A stretch of 51,079 nt of DNA from an uncultured Acidimicrobiales bacterium (GTDB lineage: Bacteria > Actinomycetota > Acidimicrobiia > Acidimicrobiales > SHLQ01), in the NCBI GenBank assembly GCA_937922235.1, contig CAKZVC010000032.1:1-51079 (forward strand), in the 5' to 3' direction. Below the pieces are notes generated by a model. It was given only the letters and a program-made list of their open reading frames with translations, made no database searches and was not told where the DNA came from. Below, in pieces: positions 23,691 to 31,863 of the stretch. The first letter of the stretch is position 1. Every line of letters begins with the position of its first letter. A program made the position numbers and the translations under genes.

Positions 23691-23721
23691 ACCGTACGAC
23701 CTCAACCCGGCTTGAGGTCAA
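23691..23721 (-). promoter_or_regulatory. MerR/SoxR-type promoter of the CC protein-MerR-membrane protein operon
   Basis: On the minus strand TTGACC (23721-23716), 19 bases and TACGGT (23696-23691) lead in six bases to the ATG. The spacer is filled by the palindrome ACCTCAA-CCCGGC-TTGAGGT (23699-23718), whose CCTCAA/TTGAGG arms equal the classic SoxR/MerR-family half-sites. Confidence 0.88.
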
Positions 23722-23901
23722 GGACTTCTTTCGTCCGCCGGTCGCATGGCCTCTTGCAAGATCGTTTGACGGGCCGCTGCCCCACCGCGAGGATGGCCTC
23801 GCCGGGTCATCGGGGGACGACCATGTGCAATTTCGTAGGCCCTGGCGCCTCAACTGCGTCGACCCTTTCCGGCATTGGCCAACATCTAGGGGGAAGACGT
23901 C

Positions 23902-25716
23902 ATGACCACACCAACCGAAACAGTCACCACGTGGCTGCAAAATTTCGAGAGCGCGCTCAGTTCCGGCGACCTCGATGCCGCAACTGCGCTGTTCGCTGAA
24001 GACAGCTACTGGCGCGACCTCGTCACGTTCACCTGGAACATCAAAACGGTCGAAGGCCAGGGAGAAGTGCGCGACATGCTCGACGCTCGAGCGGCCGACA
24101 CCGCAGCGAGCAACTTCGCCCTCACCGGCGAAGCGAACGAGGCCGACGGGGTCGTCGACGGGTGGATCACGTTCGAAACCGCCGTCGCCCGAGGAGAGGG
24201 CCACATCCGCCTCATCGACGGCAAGTGCTTCACGCTGCTCACCGCCATGACCGAGCTCAAGGGCCACGAAGAACCCAAGGGCACCGACCGACCCCGAGGC
24301 GTCGAGCATGGCGTCGACGCCTCCCGTGAGTCCTGGCTCGAGAAACGCGCCAACGAAGCGCTCGAGCTCGGCTATACCACCCAGCCCTACTGCGTGATCA
24401 TCGGCGGCGGCCAAGGCGGCATCGGCCTCGGAGCTCGCCTGCGCCAGCTGGGCGTCCCCACAATCATCATCGAGAAGAACGAACGGGCTGGCGACTCGTG
24501 GCGCAAGCGCTACAAGTCGCTGTGTCTGCACGACCCGGTCTGGTACGACCACATGCCCTACATCAAGTTCCCCGAGAACTGGCCGGTGTTCGCGCCAAAG
24601 GACAAGATCGGCGACTGGCTCGAGATGTACACGAAGGTGATGGAGCTCAACTACTGGACATCGTCGGAGGTCATCGATGCCTCGTTCGACGAAGACGCTG
24701 GCACGTGGACGGTCAACGTGGTGCGTCGAGGCCAAGCTCCCGACGGGTCCGACTCGATGGTGACGTTGCAACCAACCCAAGTCGTCCTCGCCACTGGCAT
24801 GTCGGGTGTGCCGAACGTTCCTGACATTCCCGGCGCCGACAGCTTCGCTGGCGACATCCACCACTCATCGGCCCACCGCGACTCCGACGCGCACGCGGGC
24901 AAGAAGTGCATCGTGCTCGGCTCGAACAACTCGGCCCATGACATCTGCGCTGCCCTCTATGAGGCGGGTGCCGAAGCGGTCACGATGGTGCAGCGCTCGT
25001 CGACGCACATCGCCCGGTCCGACACGCTCATGGAGCTCGCCCTCGGCGACCTCTACTCCGAGCGGGCGTTGGAGGCAGGCGTGACCACCGAGATGGCCGA
25101 CATGATCTTCGCCTCGATCCCCTACCGCATCATGCACCAGTTCCAGATCCCGGTGTACGAAGAGATGGCCCGCCAAGACGCCGACTTCTACAAAGGACTT
25201 GAAGATGCCGGCTTCATGCTCGACTTCGGCGACGACGAGTCGGGGCTGTTCATGAAGTACCTCCGGCGAGGCTCGGGCTACTACATCGACGTCGGCGCAT
25301 CACAGCTCATCATCGACGGCCGCGTGATGCTCCGCAGCGGAGTCAACATCGACAAGATCACGCCAAACGGTGTCGTGCTCACCGATGGCTCGGAGATGGA
25401 CGCCGACCTCATCGTCCTCGCTACCGGCTACGGGTCGATGAACGGCTGGGCGGCCCGGCTCATCTCCCAAGAGGTCGCCGACAAAGTGGGCAAGGTGTGG
25501 GGCCTCGGCTCAGACACCACGAAAGACCCAGGTCCGTGGGAGGGCGAACAGCGCAACATGTGGAAGCCCACCCAACAAGACAACCTGTGGTTCCACGGCG
25601 GCAACCTTCACCAGTCGCGTCACTACTCGCTCTACCTGGCGCTACAGCTCAAGGCCCGCCAGGTGGGCATCGACACGCCCGTCTACGGCATGGGCGAGGT
25701 GCATCACCTGGGCTAG
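23902..25716 (+). CDS. NTF2-like domain fused to flavin-dependent monooxygenase
   Basis: A protein of 604 residues with a strong ribosome-binding site (GGGGGAAGACGTC before the ATG). Residues ~1-125 are an NTF2/SnoaL-like domain (VTTWLQNFESALSSGDLDAATALFAEDSYWRDL...). From ~160 it is a Baeyer-Villiger/FMO-type enzyme: FAD motif CVIIGGGQGGIGLGARL, then ERAGDSWRKRYKSLCLHDPVWYDHMPYIKFPENWP, ATG motif VVLATGMSGVP, NADPH motif CIVLGSNNSAHDICAAL and final LIVLATGYGSM. The typical GxGxxG of the NADPH site is changed to GSNNSA. Likely oxygenates ketones or heteroatoms; the substrate is unknown. It stands alone with a hairpin after its stop. Confidence 0.9.
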   Translation: MTTPTETVTTWLQNFESALSSGDLDAATALFAEDSYWRDLVTFTWNIKTVEGQGEVRDMLDARAADTAASNFALTGEANEADGVVDGWITFETAVARGEGHIRLIDGKCFTLLTAMTELKGHEEPKGTDRPRGVEHGVDASRESWLEKRANEALELGYTTQPYCVIIGGGQGGIGLGARLRQLGVPTIIIEKNERAGDSWRKRYKSLCLHDPVWYDHMPYIKFPENWPVFAPKDKIGDWLEMYTKVMELNYWTSSEVIDASFDEDAGTWTVNVVRRGQAPDGSDSMVTLQPTQVVLATGMSGVPNVPDIPGADSFAGDIHHSSAHRDSDAHAGKKCIVLGSNNSAHDICAALYEAGAEAVTMVQRSSTHIARSDTLMELALGDLYSERALEAGVTTEMADMIFASIPYRIMHQFQIPVYEEMARQDADFYKGLEDAGFMLDFGDDESGLFMKYLRRGSGYYIDVGASQLIIDGRVMLRSGVNIDKITPNGVVLTDGSEMDADLIVLATGYGSMNGWAARLISQEVADKVGKVWGLGSDTTKDPGPWEGEQRNMWKPTQQDNLWFHGGNLHQSRHYSLYLALQLKARQVGIDTPVYGMGEVHHLG

Positions 25717-25722
25717 TCGCTC

Positions 25723-25754
25723 GAGAGAACCCTGAGAGATCTCAGGGTTCTCTC
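25723..25754 (+). terminator. Strong hairpin after the monooxygenase gene
   Basis: GAGAGAACCCTGAG and CTCAGGGTTCTCTC form a perfect 14-base stem with the loop AGAT, starting seven bases after the TAG stop. No T run follows, so it may act as a transcript-end stabiliser or a U-less terminator. Confidence 0.75.
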
Positions 25755-25803
25755 CGGGTAATCCCCAATTTCGGTTGGTCAGGCGATTCGGGACAATAGA
25801 GAC

Positions 25804-25986
25804 ATGTCAAACATCTTCTCTTCACAAAACCGGCCACACCTCGTCATCATCGTTGTTGCACTCGTCGCCCGTGCGGCGCTCGGGTGGATTCCGCTTATCG
25901 GTGGGCTCATGGCACTCGTCCTCTTGTTGGTTGCGCTCTTCCACACCTACAAGGTCGCCACCAACGTCATCAGCGCTCGGGCGTAA
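25804..25986 (+). CDS. Small membrane protein (two-helix hairpin)
   Basis: A protein of 60 residues. Hydrophobic stretches LVIIVVALVARAALGWIPLIG and GLMALVLLLVALFHTYKVA form a likely helical hairpin, with no charged residues except R23. GACAAT six bases before the ATG suggests a leaderless transcript. No family is recognised. Short but with natural composition and a clear promoter-like element. Confidence 0.6.
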   Translation: MSNIFSSQNRPHLVIIVVALVARAALGWIPLIGGLMALVLLLVALFHTYKVATNVISARA

Positions 25987-25989
25987 CGG

Positions 25990-26322
25990 TTAGACCCCGC
26001 TCGCCGGCGCTTCAACCGCAACGTCGAACTCAAGCAAGGTCGCGCCCATGCTTGCGGGCTGACGCTGCTCGGCATCGCCGTCGTTGCCGGCATGCGAGTT
26101 CCGAGCTCCGTCGCCGTCACGCCACGCTGCGTACGACTCCTCGTCGGCCCAACGGGTGTACACAAACCAGCGATCCTCAGCCTCACCGGTTGGCTTGAGG
26201 AGCTCGAAGCCCTCGAAGCCGGCAACCTCGGCCAGGCTGTCGGCCCGAGCGGCGAACCGCTTCGCAATCTCTTCGCCAGCTTGTGGCGGAACGTTCAAGG
26301 CGTTGATTCTCACGATGCTCAT
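25990..26322 (-). CDS. MhuD-type haem-degrading monooxygenase
   Basis: A protein of 110 residues. It aligns over its whole length with mycobacterial MhuD: V-x-INA-x-x-VP start, FEGFELLKPTGE, RWFVYTRWADEESYAAW and final GATLLEFDVAVE. The key haem-pocket residues are present: Asn7, Trp67 and His77 (Asn7, Trp66 and His75 in MhuD). MhuD converts haem to mycobilin and releases iron without CO. It converges with the small membrane-protein gene. The Asn-rich insertion near 74-88 (NSHAGNDGDAEQRQ) is longer than usual. Confidence 0.88.
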   Translation of the reverse strand: MSIVRINALNVPPQAGEEIAKRFAARADSLAEVAGFEGFELLKPTGEAEDRWFVYTRWADEESYAAWRDGDGARNSHAGNDGDAEQRQPASMGATLLEFDVAVEAPASGV

Positions 26323-26351
26323 GACCCCTGTCTATCAAGGCGCAAACGATC

Positions 26352-27770
26352 GTGTCACACCCCCTCACTAGTGTCTTTCACATGGCATCCGGAGCGGGCA
26401 CCCGCACCTCAACTACACCCTCGTCGCCAGGCGGCGACGACTGGTTGTTGTGCGCAAAGTCGGCCATGTCGGTGGTGTCTTCCTCGCTGACAGAGGCTCC
26501 CTTTGGACTCGCCCTCGAACTGATTGAAGACTTCCGGGGCGAGCTCAGCGCTCTTGAGGCGTTGCTCATCGCCCAGCGCAAGCAAGCGGGCTTCTCCGAA
26601 ACCTCTACCGAGACGATCATCAAGCGCTCGGGCAAGGTGTCGAAGGGCGAAGCCAGGAAGCGCACCAAGCGAAGCAACGCCATCGAGAAGAACCCCGGCA
26701 TTGCCAACAAGATGACGAAGGGCGAAATCTCCACCGAACAGGTCGACCTCCTGGCCGACGCCTCGGCGAAGACCGGCGGCGACGCTGCTGCCGACGACGA
26801 GCTCATCGAACAAATCGCTGGCGCCAACCCCGACCAGGGCAAGGCCATCGTTCGCGACTACGTCGACAACCACAACAGCCATGAAAACCGCGACAGTCGC
26901 TATGCCCGGCAACGTCGCCGTCGCAAGGCCTACAAGGGCCGCAGCGTCAACGGCCTCAGCAGCCTCGTCATCGAGGGCGACGACGAATCGATCGACGCAG
27001 CGCTCAAAGCCATCCGCAAGAACGCCGACGGCATGTACCGCGAAGACGGCGGACGAGATGTGGCCAACGCACAGCACGAGCGCACACACGACCAGCGCAT
27101 GTTCGACGCCGCCATCAACAAACTCGTTGGCGGCGCTGACAACGCGTCGGCTGCAGGCTCCTCAGGGCCAGCAAAGCCCGCACCACCCGGCAACCGCCCA
27201 GGCGAACGCCCGACGATGGTGTTCCGGTCTGACATCTCCGGGCTCACCAACGACCCCGAAGAGCTAGCGGCGTGGAAAGCCGAGCTCATCGGCACTGGCT
27301 TGGTGCCCTCGACGTTGGCGTCGTACTACCGATGCATTTCTGACGTCGCCGTCCAGCTGGTCGATGCCGATGGCATCATCCTCAAGCACGGCCGGTCGAA
27401 GCGACGGGTAACTCCCGAACAGTGGATTGGCTTGGTCGTGCGAGATCGCGGCTGTGTCGACTGTGGGGCACACCACACCATGTGCGAAGCCCACCACCTC
27501 ATCCCGTGGACAGCGCCGGCAAAGGGCGAAACGAACATCGACAACATGGTGCTGATGTGCGTCGACTGCCATCACCGACTGCACGAGGCCAATTTCACCC
27601 TCGAATTCGATCCGTATCTCAAGAAATGGCTGAAACGGCCAGCTACCTGGGCCGAGACTCCTGGTTCGGGGCCGCCTCGAAGACCGAAGAAGCGAAGTAC
27701 CAAGCCCGAGACTCGGGCGGCTTCGACCTCACGCTCCGCAAAAGCACAGCGGGCGCTAGCGAATTGGTAA
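26352..27770 (+). CDS. HNH endonuclease of the DUF222/13E12 type
   Basis: A protein of 472 residues from GTG 26352, or 462 from ATG 26382 (MASGAG), which may be the real start. The C-terminal HNH nuclease is CVDCGAHHTMCEAHHLIPWTAPAKGETNIDNMVLMCVDCHHRLHE, with two CxxC zinc pairs, HH and the N-x6-CxxCH finger. The N-terminal half (ELSALEALLIAQRKQAGFSE...KRSGKVSKGEARKR) is the helical DUF222 region that accompanies such HNH domains in many multicopy actinobacterial genes. The C-terminal tail is basic. Mobile-element kinship is known for the family; no flanking repeats were seen here. Confidence 0.88.
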   Translation: MSHPLTSVFHMASGAGTRTSTTPSSPGGDDWLLCAKSAMSVVSSSLTEAPFGLALELIEDFRGELSALEALLIAQRKQAGFSETSTETIIKRSGKVSKGEARKRTKRSNAIEKNPGIANKMTKGEISTEQVDLLADASAKTGGDAAADDELIEQIAGANPDQGKAIVRDYVDNHNSHENRDSRYARQRRRRKAYKGRSVNGLSSLVIEGDDESIDAALKAIRKNADGMYREDGGRDVANAQHERTHDQRMFDAAINKLVGGADNASAAGSSGPAKPAPPGNRPGERPTMVFRSDISGLTNDPEELAAWKAELIGTGLVPSTLASYYRCISDVAVQLVDADGIILKHGRSKRRVTPEQWIGLVVRDRGCVDCGAHHTMCEAHHLIPWTAPAKGETNIDNMVLMCVDCHHRLHEANFTLEFDPYLKKWLKRPATWAETPGSGPPRRPKKRSTKPETRAASTSRSAKAQRALANW

Positions 27771-27831
27771 TTTCCCGCCGGGCATCAGCAGATGGTCGGC
27801 GGCGAAGCCTGTGCGGGCAGGGTGAGCGCCG

Positions 27832-29454
27832 CTACTCGGTGACCGGAGCGAACTCGATCTGCGTGAGGTCGAGCGAACCGTCGGCCTCGAGGCCAGCGCC
27901 TATGAGGGTCGGGCCGTGGGCCAAATGATGGCGGAATTCAACCAACGGAAGCACAACTGCCTCGCCAAAGAGCACCCGCTCGGCCGATTCATAGAAGGTT
28001 GCCCGAACTGATGGCTCGGTCTCTTTGCGAGCCTCATCGATAAGCGAATCGAACCGCTCGATCGAGGTGCCGGTCAGGTTGTCGATGCCCGCGGTGTGGA
28101 ACATGGCGCCAAGGTCGGCCTCGGCAGTGGGCACCGTCGTGACCGAACCAAATCGGAACAAGCCGAGCTCGCCTCGGGCCGCCAACACGCCGAAGTCTGC
28201 AGGCGAATGAGCACGAGCGGTCGCAACCAGCCCGATGGCCCGAAGATCAGACACAACCGACTCAGCAAGGCGCTGCTCGGTGTCGTCACCGTCCTCGGAG
28301 GTGAAGTAGTCGACGGTGAACGCAACGTCACGGCTCGGCGACGCATCCACAAGAATCTGGGCCTGGGCAACGTCGAACTTGCAACGATCTCCGCAGGCAT
28401 CGGGAACGCCACCAAGAACCCGTTGTGGCACAAAGCTCTGCATCGGCCCAGCGGTCGGGAAGTACTCCTCGCGAATGGCATCACGGTTTGTTGCCATCAC
28501 GATGGCTTGGCGAATCATCGGATCGTTGAACGGCTCGATCGTGGCATTCATACCAAAGAACGCATCGGCCGAACGTTGCACGGTCACACCCCGAAGCTCG
28601 CCAAGCGGCTCGTTGGGGTCAACGGCAACCGCCATGTCGGTTTCGCCAGCCTCAAGCAGCGAACCGGTCGTATCAACGAGAAGCTCAATCGTCGAGACCT
28701 CACCATCGGAGGGCTGCTCAAGCTGCAAGCGAAGTCCATCGCTCCACAGAGCAGCCGGAATGAAGTCGATCGCCGAGCTCGTCGGCACATCGCTGCTCTG
28801 ATCCTCAGCAGCCGGCCAGATGCCAAAGGCAACGCCGGCAAGCACCTCAGGAAGCGGCTCGAATTGTTGCGTAAGCGTGATCACCACGGTCTTGTCATCG
28901 ACAGCCGTAATGCCCGCAACCGCCGTCTCGCCCGAGTCCGCCTCTGCTGCATCAAGCCAGCCCTCGATCGGCCATAGGTTCGGGCCACTGATCGAGCTCA
29001 CACCCTGAGCCGCAACGCGGTTCAAGCTCGCTACAACATCATTGGCCGTGATGAGTGTGCCATTGCCAAAGGTCGTGTCGCCAAGAGTGAACGTCCACTC
29101 CAAGCCATCGAGGTTCGTGGACCATGAACTCGCAACGCCAGGTTCGGCAACGCCCTTCTCCGGATCGAGAACCGTCAAGCCATCGGTGAGCAGATCGGTG
29201 ACCAACACCTGCACGGCGTCGGTCTCATCCACCTCATGAGGCGCAACAAAGTCGAGCGTCGGAACACTCACCCGCAACGTCAACGGGCCTTGCTCGACAA
29301 AGGCCAAGTTGTCGGGCACAGACGTCGTCGTAGTAGTGCTCGACCCAGGACGGTTCGACGGGTCAGCAGCATTGCCCTCGTTACTCGGTCCTGACGAACA
29401 GGAAGCAGCGAGAAGCGAAAGCGCAAGGAGAGTTGACGACGTGCGGCGGTTCAC
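27832..29454 (-). CDS. ABC transporter substrate-binding lipoprotein, family 5 (peptide/nickel type)
   Basis: A protein of 540 residues. The signal peptide (TLLALSLLAASC) ends in a lipobox with Cys19, followed by a Ser/Thr linker (GSSTTTTTS). The SBP_bac_5 fold is seen in DAVQVLVTDLLTDGLTVLDPEKGVAEPGVASSWSTNLDGLEWTFTLGDTTFGNGTLITANDVVASLNRV and AFFGMNATIEPFNDPMIRQAIVMATNRDAI. These proteins capture oligopeptides, nickel or other solutes for ABC importers. No permease or ATPase gene is adjacent, so it is an orphan here. It follows secG after 123 bases of structured intergenic DNA. Confidence 0.9.
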   Translation of the reverse strand: MNRRTSSTLLALSLLAASCSSGPSNEGNAADPSNRPGSSTTTTTSVPDNLAFVEQGPLTLRVSVPTLDFVAPHEVDETDAVQVLVTDLLTDGLTVLDPEKGVAEPGVASSWSTNLDGLEWTFTLGDTTFGNGTLITANDVVASLNRVAAQGVSSISGPNLWPIEGWLDAAEADSGETAVAGITAVDDKTVVITLTQQFEPLPEVLAGVAFGIWPAAEDQSSDVPTSSAIDFIPAALWSDGLRLQLEQPSDGEVSTIELLVDTTGSLLEAGETDMAVAVDPNEPLGELRGVTVQRSADAFFGMNATIEPFNDPMIRQAIVMATNRDAIREEYFPTAGPMQSFVPQRVLGGVPDACGDRCKFDVAQAQILVDASPSRDVAFTVDYFTSEDGDDTEQRLAESVVSDLRAIGLVATARAHSPADFGVLAARGELGLFRFGSVTTVPTAEADLGAMFHTAGIDNLTGTSIERFDSLIDEARKETEPSVRATFYESAERVLFGEAVVLPLVEFRHHLAHGPTLIGAGLEADGSLDLTQIEFAPVTE

Positions 29455-29509
29455 ACCGGCCTATCGGCACAATCAGGCGCCGACTGAGCAATTTGGCCTA
29501 CACGCTAGA

Positions 29510-29565
29510 GCGGGGCCTGAGGCCAACCGCTGCGCGGGTCGAGGCCCTCCAGGGCCGGATCCCGC
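29510..29565. other. Multi-hairpin intergenic element between secG and the solute-binding protein gene
   Basis: A closing stem GCGGG (29510-29514)/CCCGC (29561-29565) surrounds three hairpins in a row: GCC-TGA-GGC (29515-29523), CCGC-TGC-GCGG (29527-29537) and GGCCCT-CC-AGGGCC (29543-29556). The layout resembles a cloverleaf but lacks tRNA landmarks. It may be a terminator complex of the gap-secG operon or a small structured RNA. Confidence 0.45.
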
Positions 29566-29577
29566 CTGCGGCGAGAG

Positions 29578-29811
29578 TCAGCCGAAATCGAAGAGCAGCG
29601 CGAGCGCAACCGTGGTGAACGTGAATGCCGTTGCCACGAGGATCGTGATGCGGTTCAGGTTCTGCTCGACAACCGTCGAACCAGCAGACGTTGCACCAAG
29701 GCCGCCACCGAACATGTCGGACAGGCCGCCGCCCTTGCCGCTGTGCAGCAGGATCAACGCAATGAGGCCAATGCTCAAGAGCACGTGGAGTACGAGAACA
29801 AACCAGAACAT
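29578..29811 (-). CDS. secG: Preprotein translocase subunit SecG
   Basis: A protein of 77 residues with the SecG layout: helix 1 (FWFVLVLHVLLSIGLIALILLHSG), the conserved GKGGGLSDMFGGG loop, and helix 2 (LNRITILVATAFTFTTVALALLF). It is an auxiliary part of the SecYEG protein-export channel. It lies 9 bases after tpiA and is the last gene of the gap-pgk-tpiA-secG operon, an order common in actinobacteria. Confidence 0.95.
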   Translation of the reverse strand: MFWFVLVLHVLLSIGLIALILLHSGKGGGLSDMFGGGLGATSAGSTVVEQNLNRITILVATAFTFTTVALALLFDFG

Positions 29812-29820
29812 GTCGTCAGG

Positions 29821-30597
29821 TTACCGCAACCGGTACTGAATGCAGTGCGCGAAGTCCTCTGCCGACAACGCAGCGCCACCGATAAGCGCACCGTCGATAT
29901 CGGGCTGGCTCATGAGCTCGGGCGCCGTTCCAGGCTTCACCGAACCGCCGTACTGGATGCGAACCGAATCGGCCGTTGCCTTGTTGTACAGATCTTCGAC
30001 GGTCTTGCGCACCAGCTTGCAGGTGTCCTGCGCGTCTTCGGGGGTAGCGGTGACACCGGTGCCGATGGCCCAAATGGGCTCGTACGCAATAACCATGCTG
30101 GCCACGGTGTCGGCCTTCACGCCAGCCAGACCTTCGGTGAGCTGCGTGGTGAGATGCGACTCGACCTCGCCAGCTTCACGCTGCTCGAGCGTCTCGCCGC
30201 ACGCCATGATGGCGGTCATCTCGGCCTTGGTGATGGCCTTGATCTTCTTGTTGACCATCTCGTTGGTCTCGCCCATGAGCTCACGTCGTTCGCTGTGGCC
30301 GCAGATCACGTAGGTCACGTTGAGCTTGGCCAGCATCGACGGAGCGATCTCGCCAGTGAACGCACCCTTGACTTCCCAGTGACAGTTCTGCGCACCGAGC
30401 GCAATCGGAATCTTGTCGGCTTCAAGCACCGTCTGGACCGAGCGGATGTCGGTGAACGGCGGGTGAATCGACACGTCGACCGCGTCGATGTCGTCCTTGG
30501 TCAACCCATACGACAACTTCTGCACCAACTGGATGGCCTCGAAGTGGTTGAGGTTCATCTTCCAGTTGCCGCTGATCAGCGGCTTGCGAGTAGCCAT
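29821..30597 (-). CDS. tpiA: Triose-phosphate isomerase
   Basis: A protein of 258 residues of normal length. Catalytic residues are Lys13 (NWKMN), His101 (VICGHSERR) and Glu173 in the AYEPIWAIGTG loop signature. The phosphate-binding YGGSVKPG and GALIGGAAL complete the barrel. It interconverts dihydroxyacetone phosphate and glyceraldehyde 3-phosphate. Ribosome-binding site CAGGAGACGG lies 10-19 bases upstream. A long hairpin (30618-30670) occupies the gap to pgk. Confidence 0.97.
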   Translation of the reverse strand: MATRKPLISGNWKMNLNHFEAIQLVQKLSYGLTKDDIDAVDVSIHPPFTDIRSVQTVLEADKIPIALGAQNCHWEVKGAFTGEIAPSMLAKLNVTYVICGHSERRELMGETNEMVNKKIKAITKAEMTAIMACGETLEQREAGEVESHLTTQLTEGLAGVKADTVASMVIAYEPIWAIGTGVTATPEDAQDTCKLVRKTVEDLYNKATADSVRIQYGGSVKPGTAPELMSQPDIDGALIGGAALSAEDFAHCIQYRLR

Positions 30598-30617
30598 GAA
30601 AATAACTCCGTCTCCTG

Positions 30618-30670
30618 GAGATTTGTGCAGGATTTCTGACCACTACGGTCGGAAAGTCTGTACAAATCTC
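30618..30670. other. Long imperfect hairpin in the pgk-tpiA intergenic region
   Basis: GAGATTTGTGCAG (30618-30630) pairs with CTGTACAAATCTC (30658-30670), and inside it TTTCTGACC pairs with GGTCGGAAA around a 5-base loop. In a plus-strand RNA the three odd positions become G-U wobbles, giving a nearly continuous 22-24 bp stem; in the minus-strand mRNA they are A-C mismatches. It covers half of the 112-base gap, just upstream of the tpiA ribosome-binding site. Confidence 0.6.
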
Positions 30671-30709
30671 TTGGTTAGCTCTGTGTTTCTAGCAGGGAAA
30701 GTGTGCTGG

Positions 30710-31828
30710 TTACGATTCGCCGCGAAGCGCAGCCAGGCCGGGCAGGTCGCCCTTCTCGAGAAGCTCGAGTGAGGCGCCACCACCGGTGGAAATGTGGTCC
30801 ATGTCTTCGGCCAGTCCGAACTGCTTGGCGGCCGCAGCGCTATCGCCACCACCGACCACGCTGAAGCCACGACTCTCCGACACAGCATGAGCAACATGCT
30901 TGGTGCCGGCTTCGAAACGAGGGTCTTCGAACACGCCCAACGGGCCGTTCCACAAGATCGTTTGGGCCTCAGCGATGATGTCACTGAATTCGGCTGCGGT
31001 TCCGGGGCCAATGTCGACACCCATCCAACCGTCAGGCACACTCTGACCAACTTGGCGAACCTCTCCCCCAGCTTCAGGGTTGAAGAGCTCGCCGCCAGGG
31101 CCAAGCGCCGTGATGTCGGACGGCAACACGATCGGCTTGTCGCTCGCAAGTAGCTCACGGCAGTAGTCGACCATCGACTCTTCGAGCAGCGAGTTGCCAA
31201 CCGGGTGACCCATCGCCGCAAAGAACGTGAAGGCCATGCCTCCACCGATCAGCAGCGAATCGACCCGTTCAGAGAGTGCATCGATAACTGCCACCTTGTC
31301 GCTGACCTTCGAGCCACCCATGATCGCCACGAACGGACGGCGCGACTCGTCGCGCACACCCATCAGAATCTCGATCTCTTTGGCCAGCAGGCGCCCAGCG
31401 GCCGACGGCAAATGCTTCGGCGGACCAACGATCGACGCGTGCGCCCGATGGCACGCACCAAATGCATCGTTGACGTAGAGGTCTTGACCTTCGATGAGCT
31501 TGGCCACGAAGGCTGGGTCGTTGGCCTTCTCGCCCGGGTCGAACCGCAAGTTATCGAGCAACGTGATGCCCGGAAGCAACTCGTCGAGACGCTCACGAAC
31601 TGGCGCTACGTCATAGGCCGGGTTGGGCTCGCCCTTCGGGCGACCCAGATGGCTCATGGCCGTAACCTCGGCCCCATGATCGAGCAACCAACGAAGCGTC
31701 GGCAACGCCGAACGGATTCGCAGGTCGTCGGTAATCTCGCCGTCCTGGAGCGGCACGTTGAAGTCAGTGCGAACAAGCACCTTCTTCCCCGCTACATCGC
31801 CGAGGTCTTCTAGTTGAGGAATCGTCAC
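30710..31828 (-). CDS. pgk: Phosphoglycerate kinase
   Basis: A protein of 372 residues, slightly shorter than most bacterial PGKs (about 390-400). The signature VLVRTDFNVPLQDG (17-30), substrate-binding SHLGRPKGEPN, FGACHRAHAS and the C-terminal nucleotide loop VVGGGDSAAAAKQFG are intact, as is the final ISTGGGASLELLE. It transfers phosphate between 1,3-bisphosphoglycerate and ADP in glycolysis. It sits between gap (35-base gap) and tpiA (112-base gap with a hairpin). Confidence 0.97.
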   Translation of the reverse strand: MTIPQLEDLGDVAGKKVLVRTDFNVPLQDGEITDDLRIRSALPTLRWLLDHGAEVTAMSHLGRPKGEPNPAYDVAPVRERLDELLPGITLLDNLRFDPGEKANDPAFVAKLIEGQDLYVNDAFGACHRAHASIVGPPKHLPSAAGRLLAKEIEILMGVRDESRRPFVAIMGGSKVSDKVAVIDALSERVDSLLIGGGMAFTFFAAMGHPVGNSLLEESMVDYCRELLASDKPIVLPSDITALGPGGELFNPEAGGEVRQVGQSVPDGWMGVDIGPGTAAEFSDIIAEAQTILWNGPLGVFEDPRFEAGTKHVAHAVSESRGFSVVGGGDSAAAAKQFGLAEDMDHISTGGGASLELLEKGDLPGLAALRGES

Positions 31829-31863
31829 AGCGTCAGCCTACGCAACCAGCACGGGCTGGCGTG

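Noticed and set aside
23581..24864. 427-codon open frame on the minus strand
   Set aside because: It is the shadow of the flavin monooxygenase gene and crosses the MerR promoter and the CC-motif gene; composition is Val/Asp/Arg-biased without motifs.
26352..27770. HNH gene as part of a group II intron or insertion element
   Set aside because: No reverse transcriptase, intron RNA fold, inverted terminal repeats or target duplication were seen around it.
29510..29565. tRNA gene in the secG-lipoprotein gap
   Set aside because: Three hairpins and a closing stem mimic a cloverleaf, but there is no T-loop TTC, no D-loop motif and no 7-base anticodon loop.
29455..29577. Signal recognition particle RNA in the same gap
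   Set aside because: The conserved GGTCAGG/GGAAGCAGCC core is absent.
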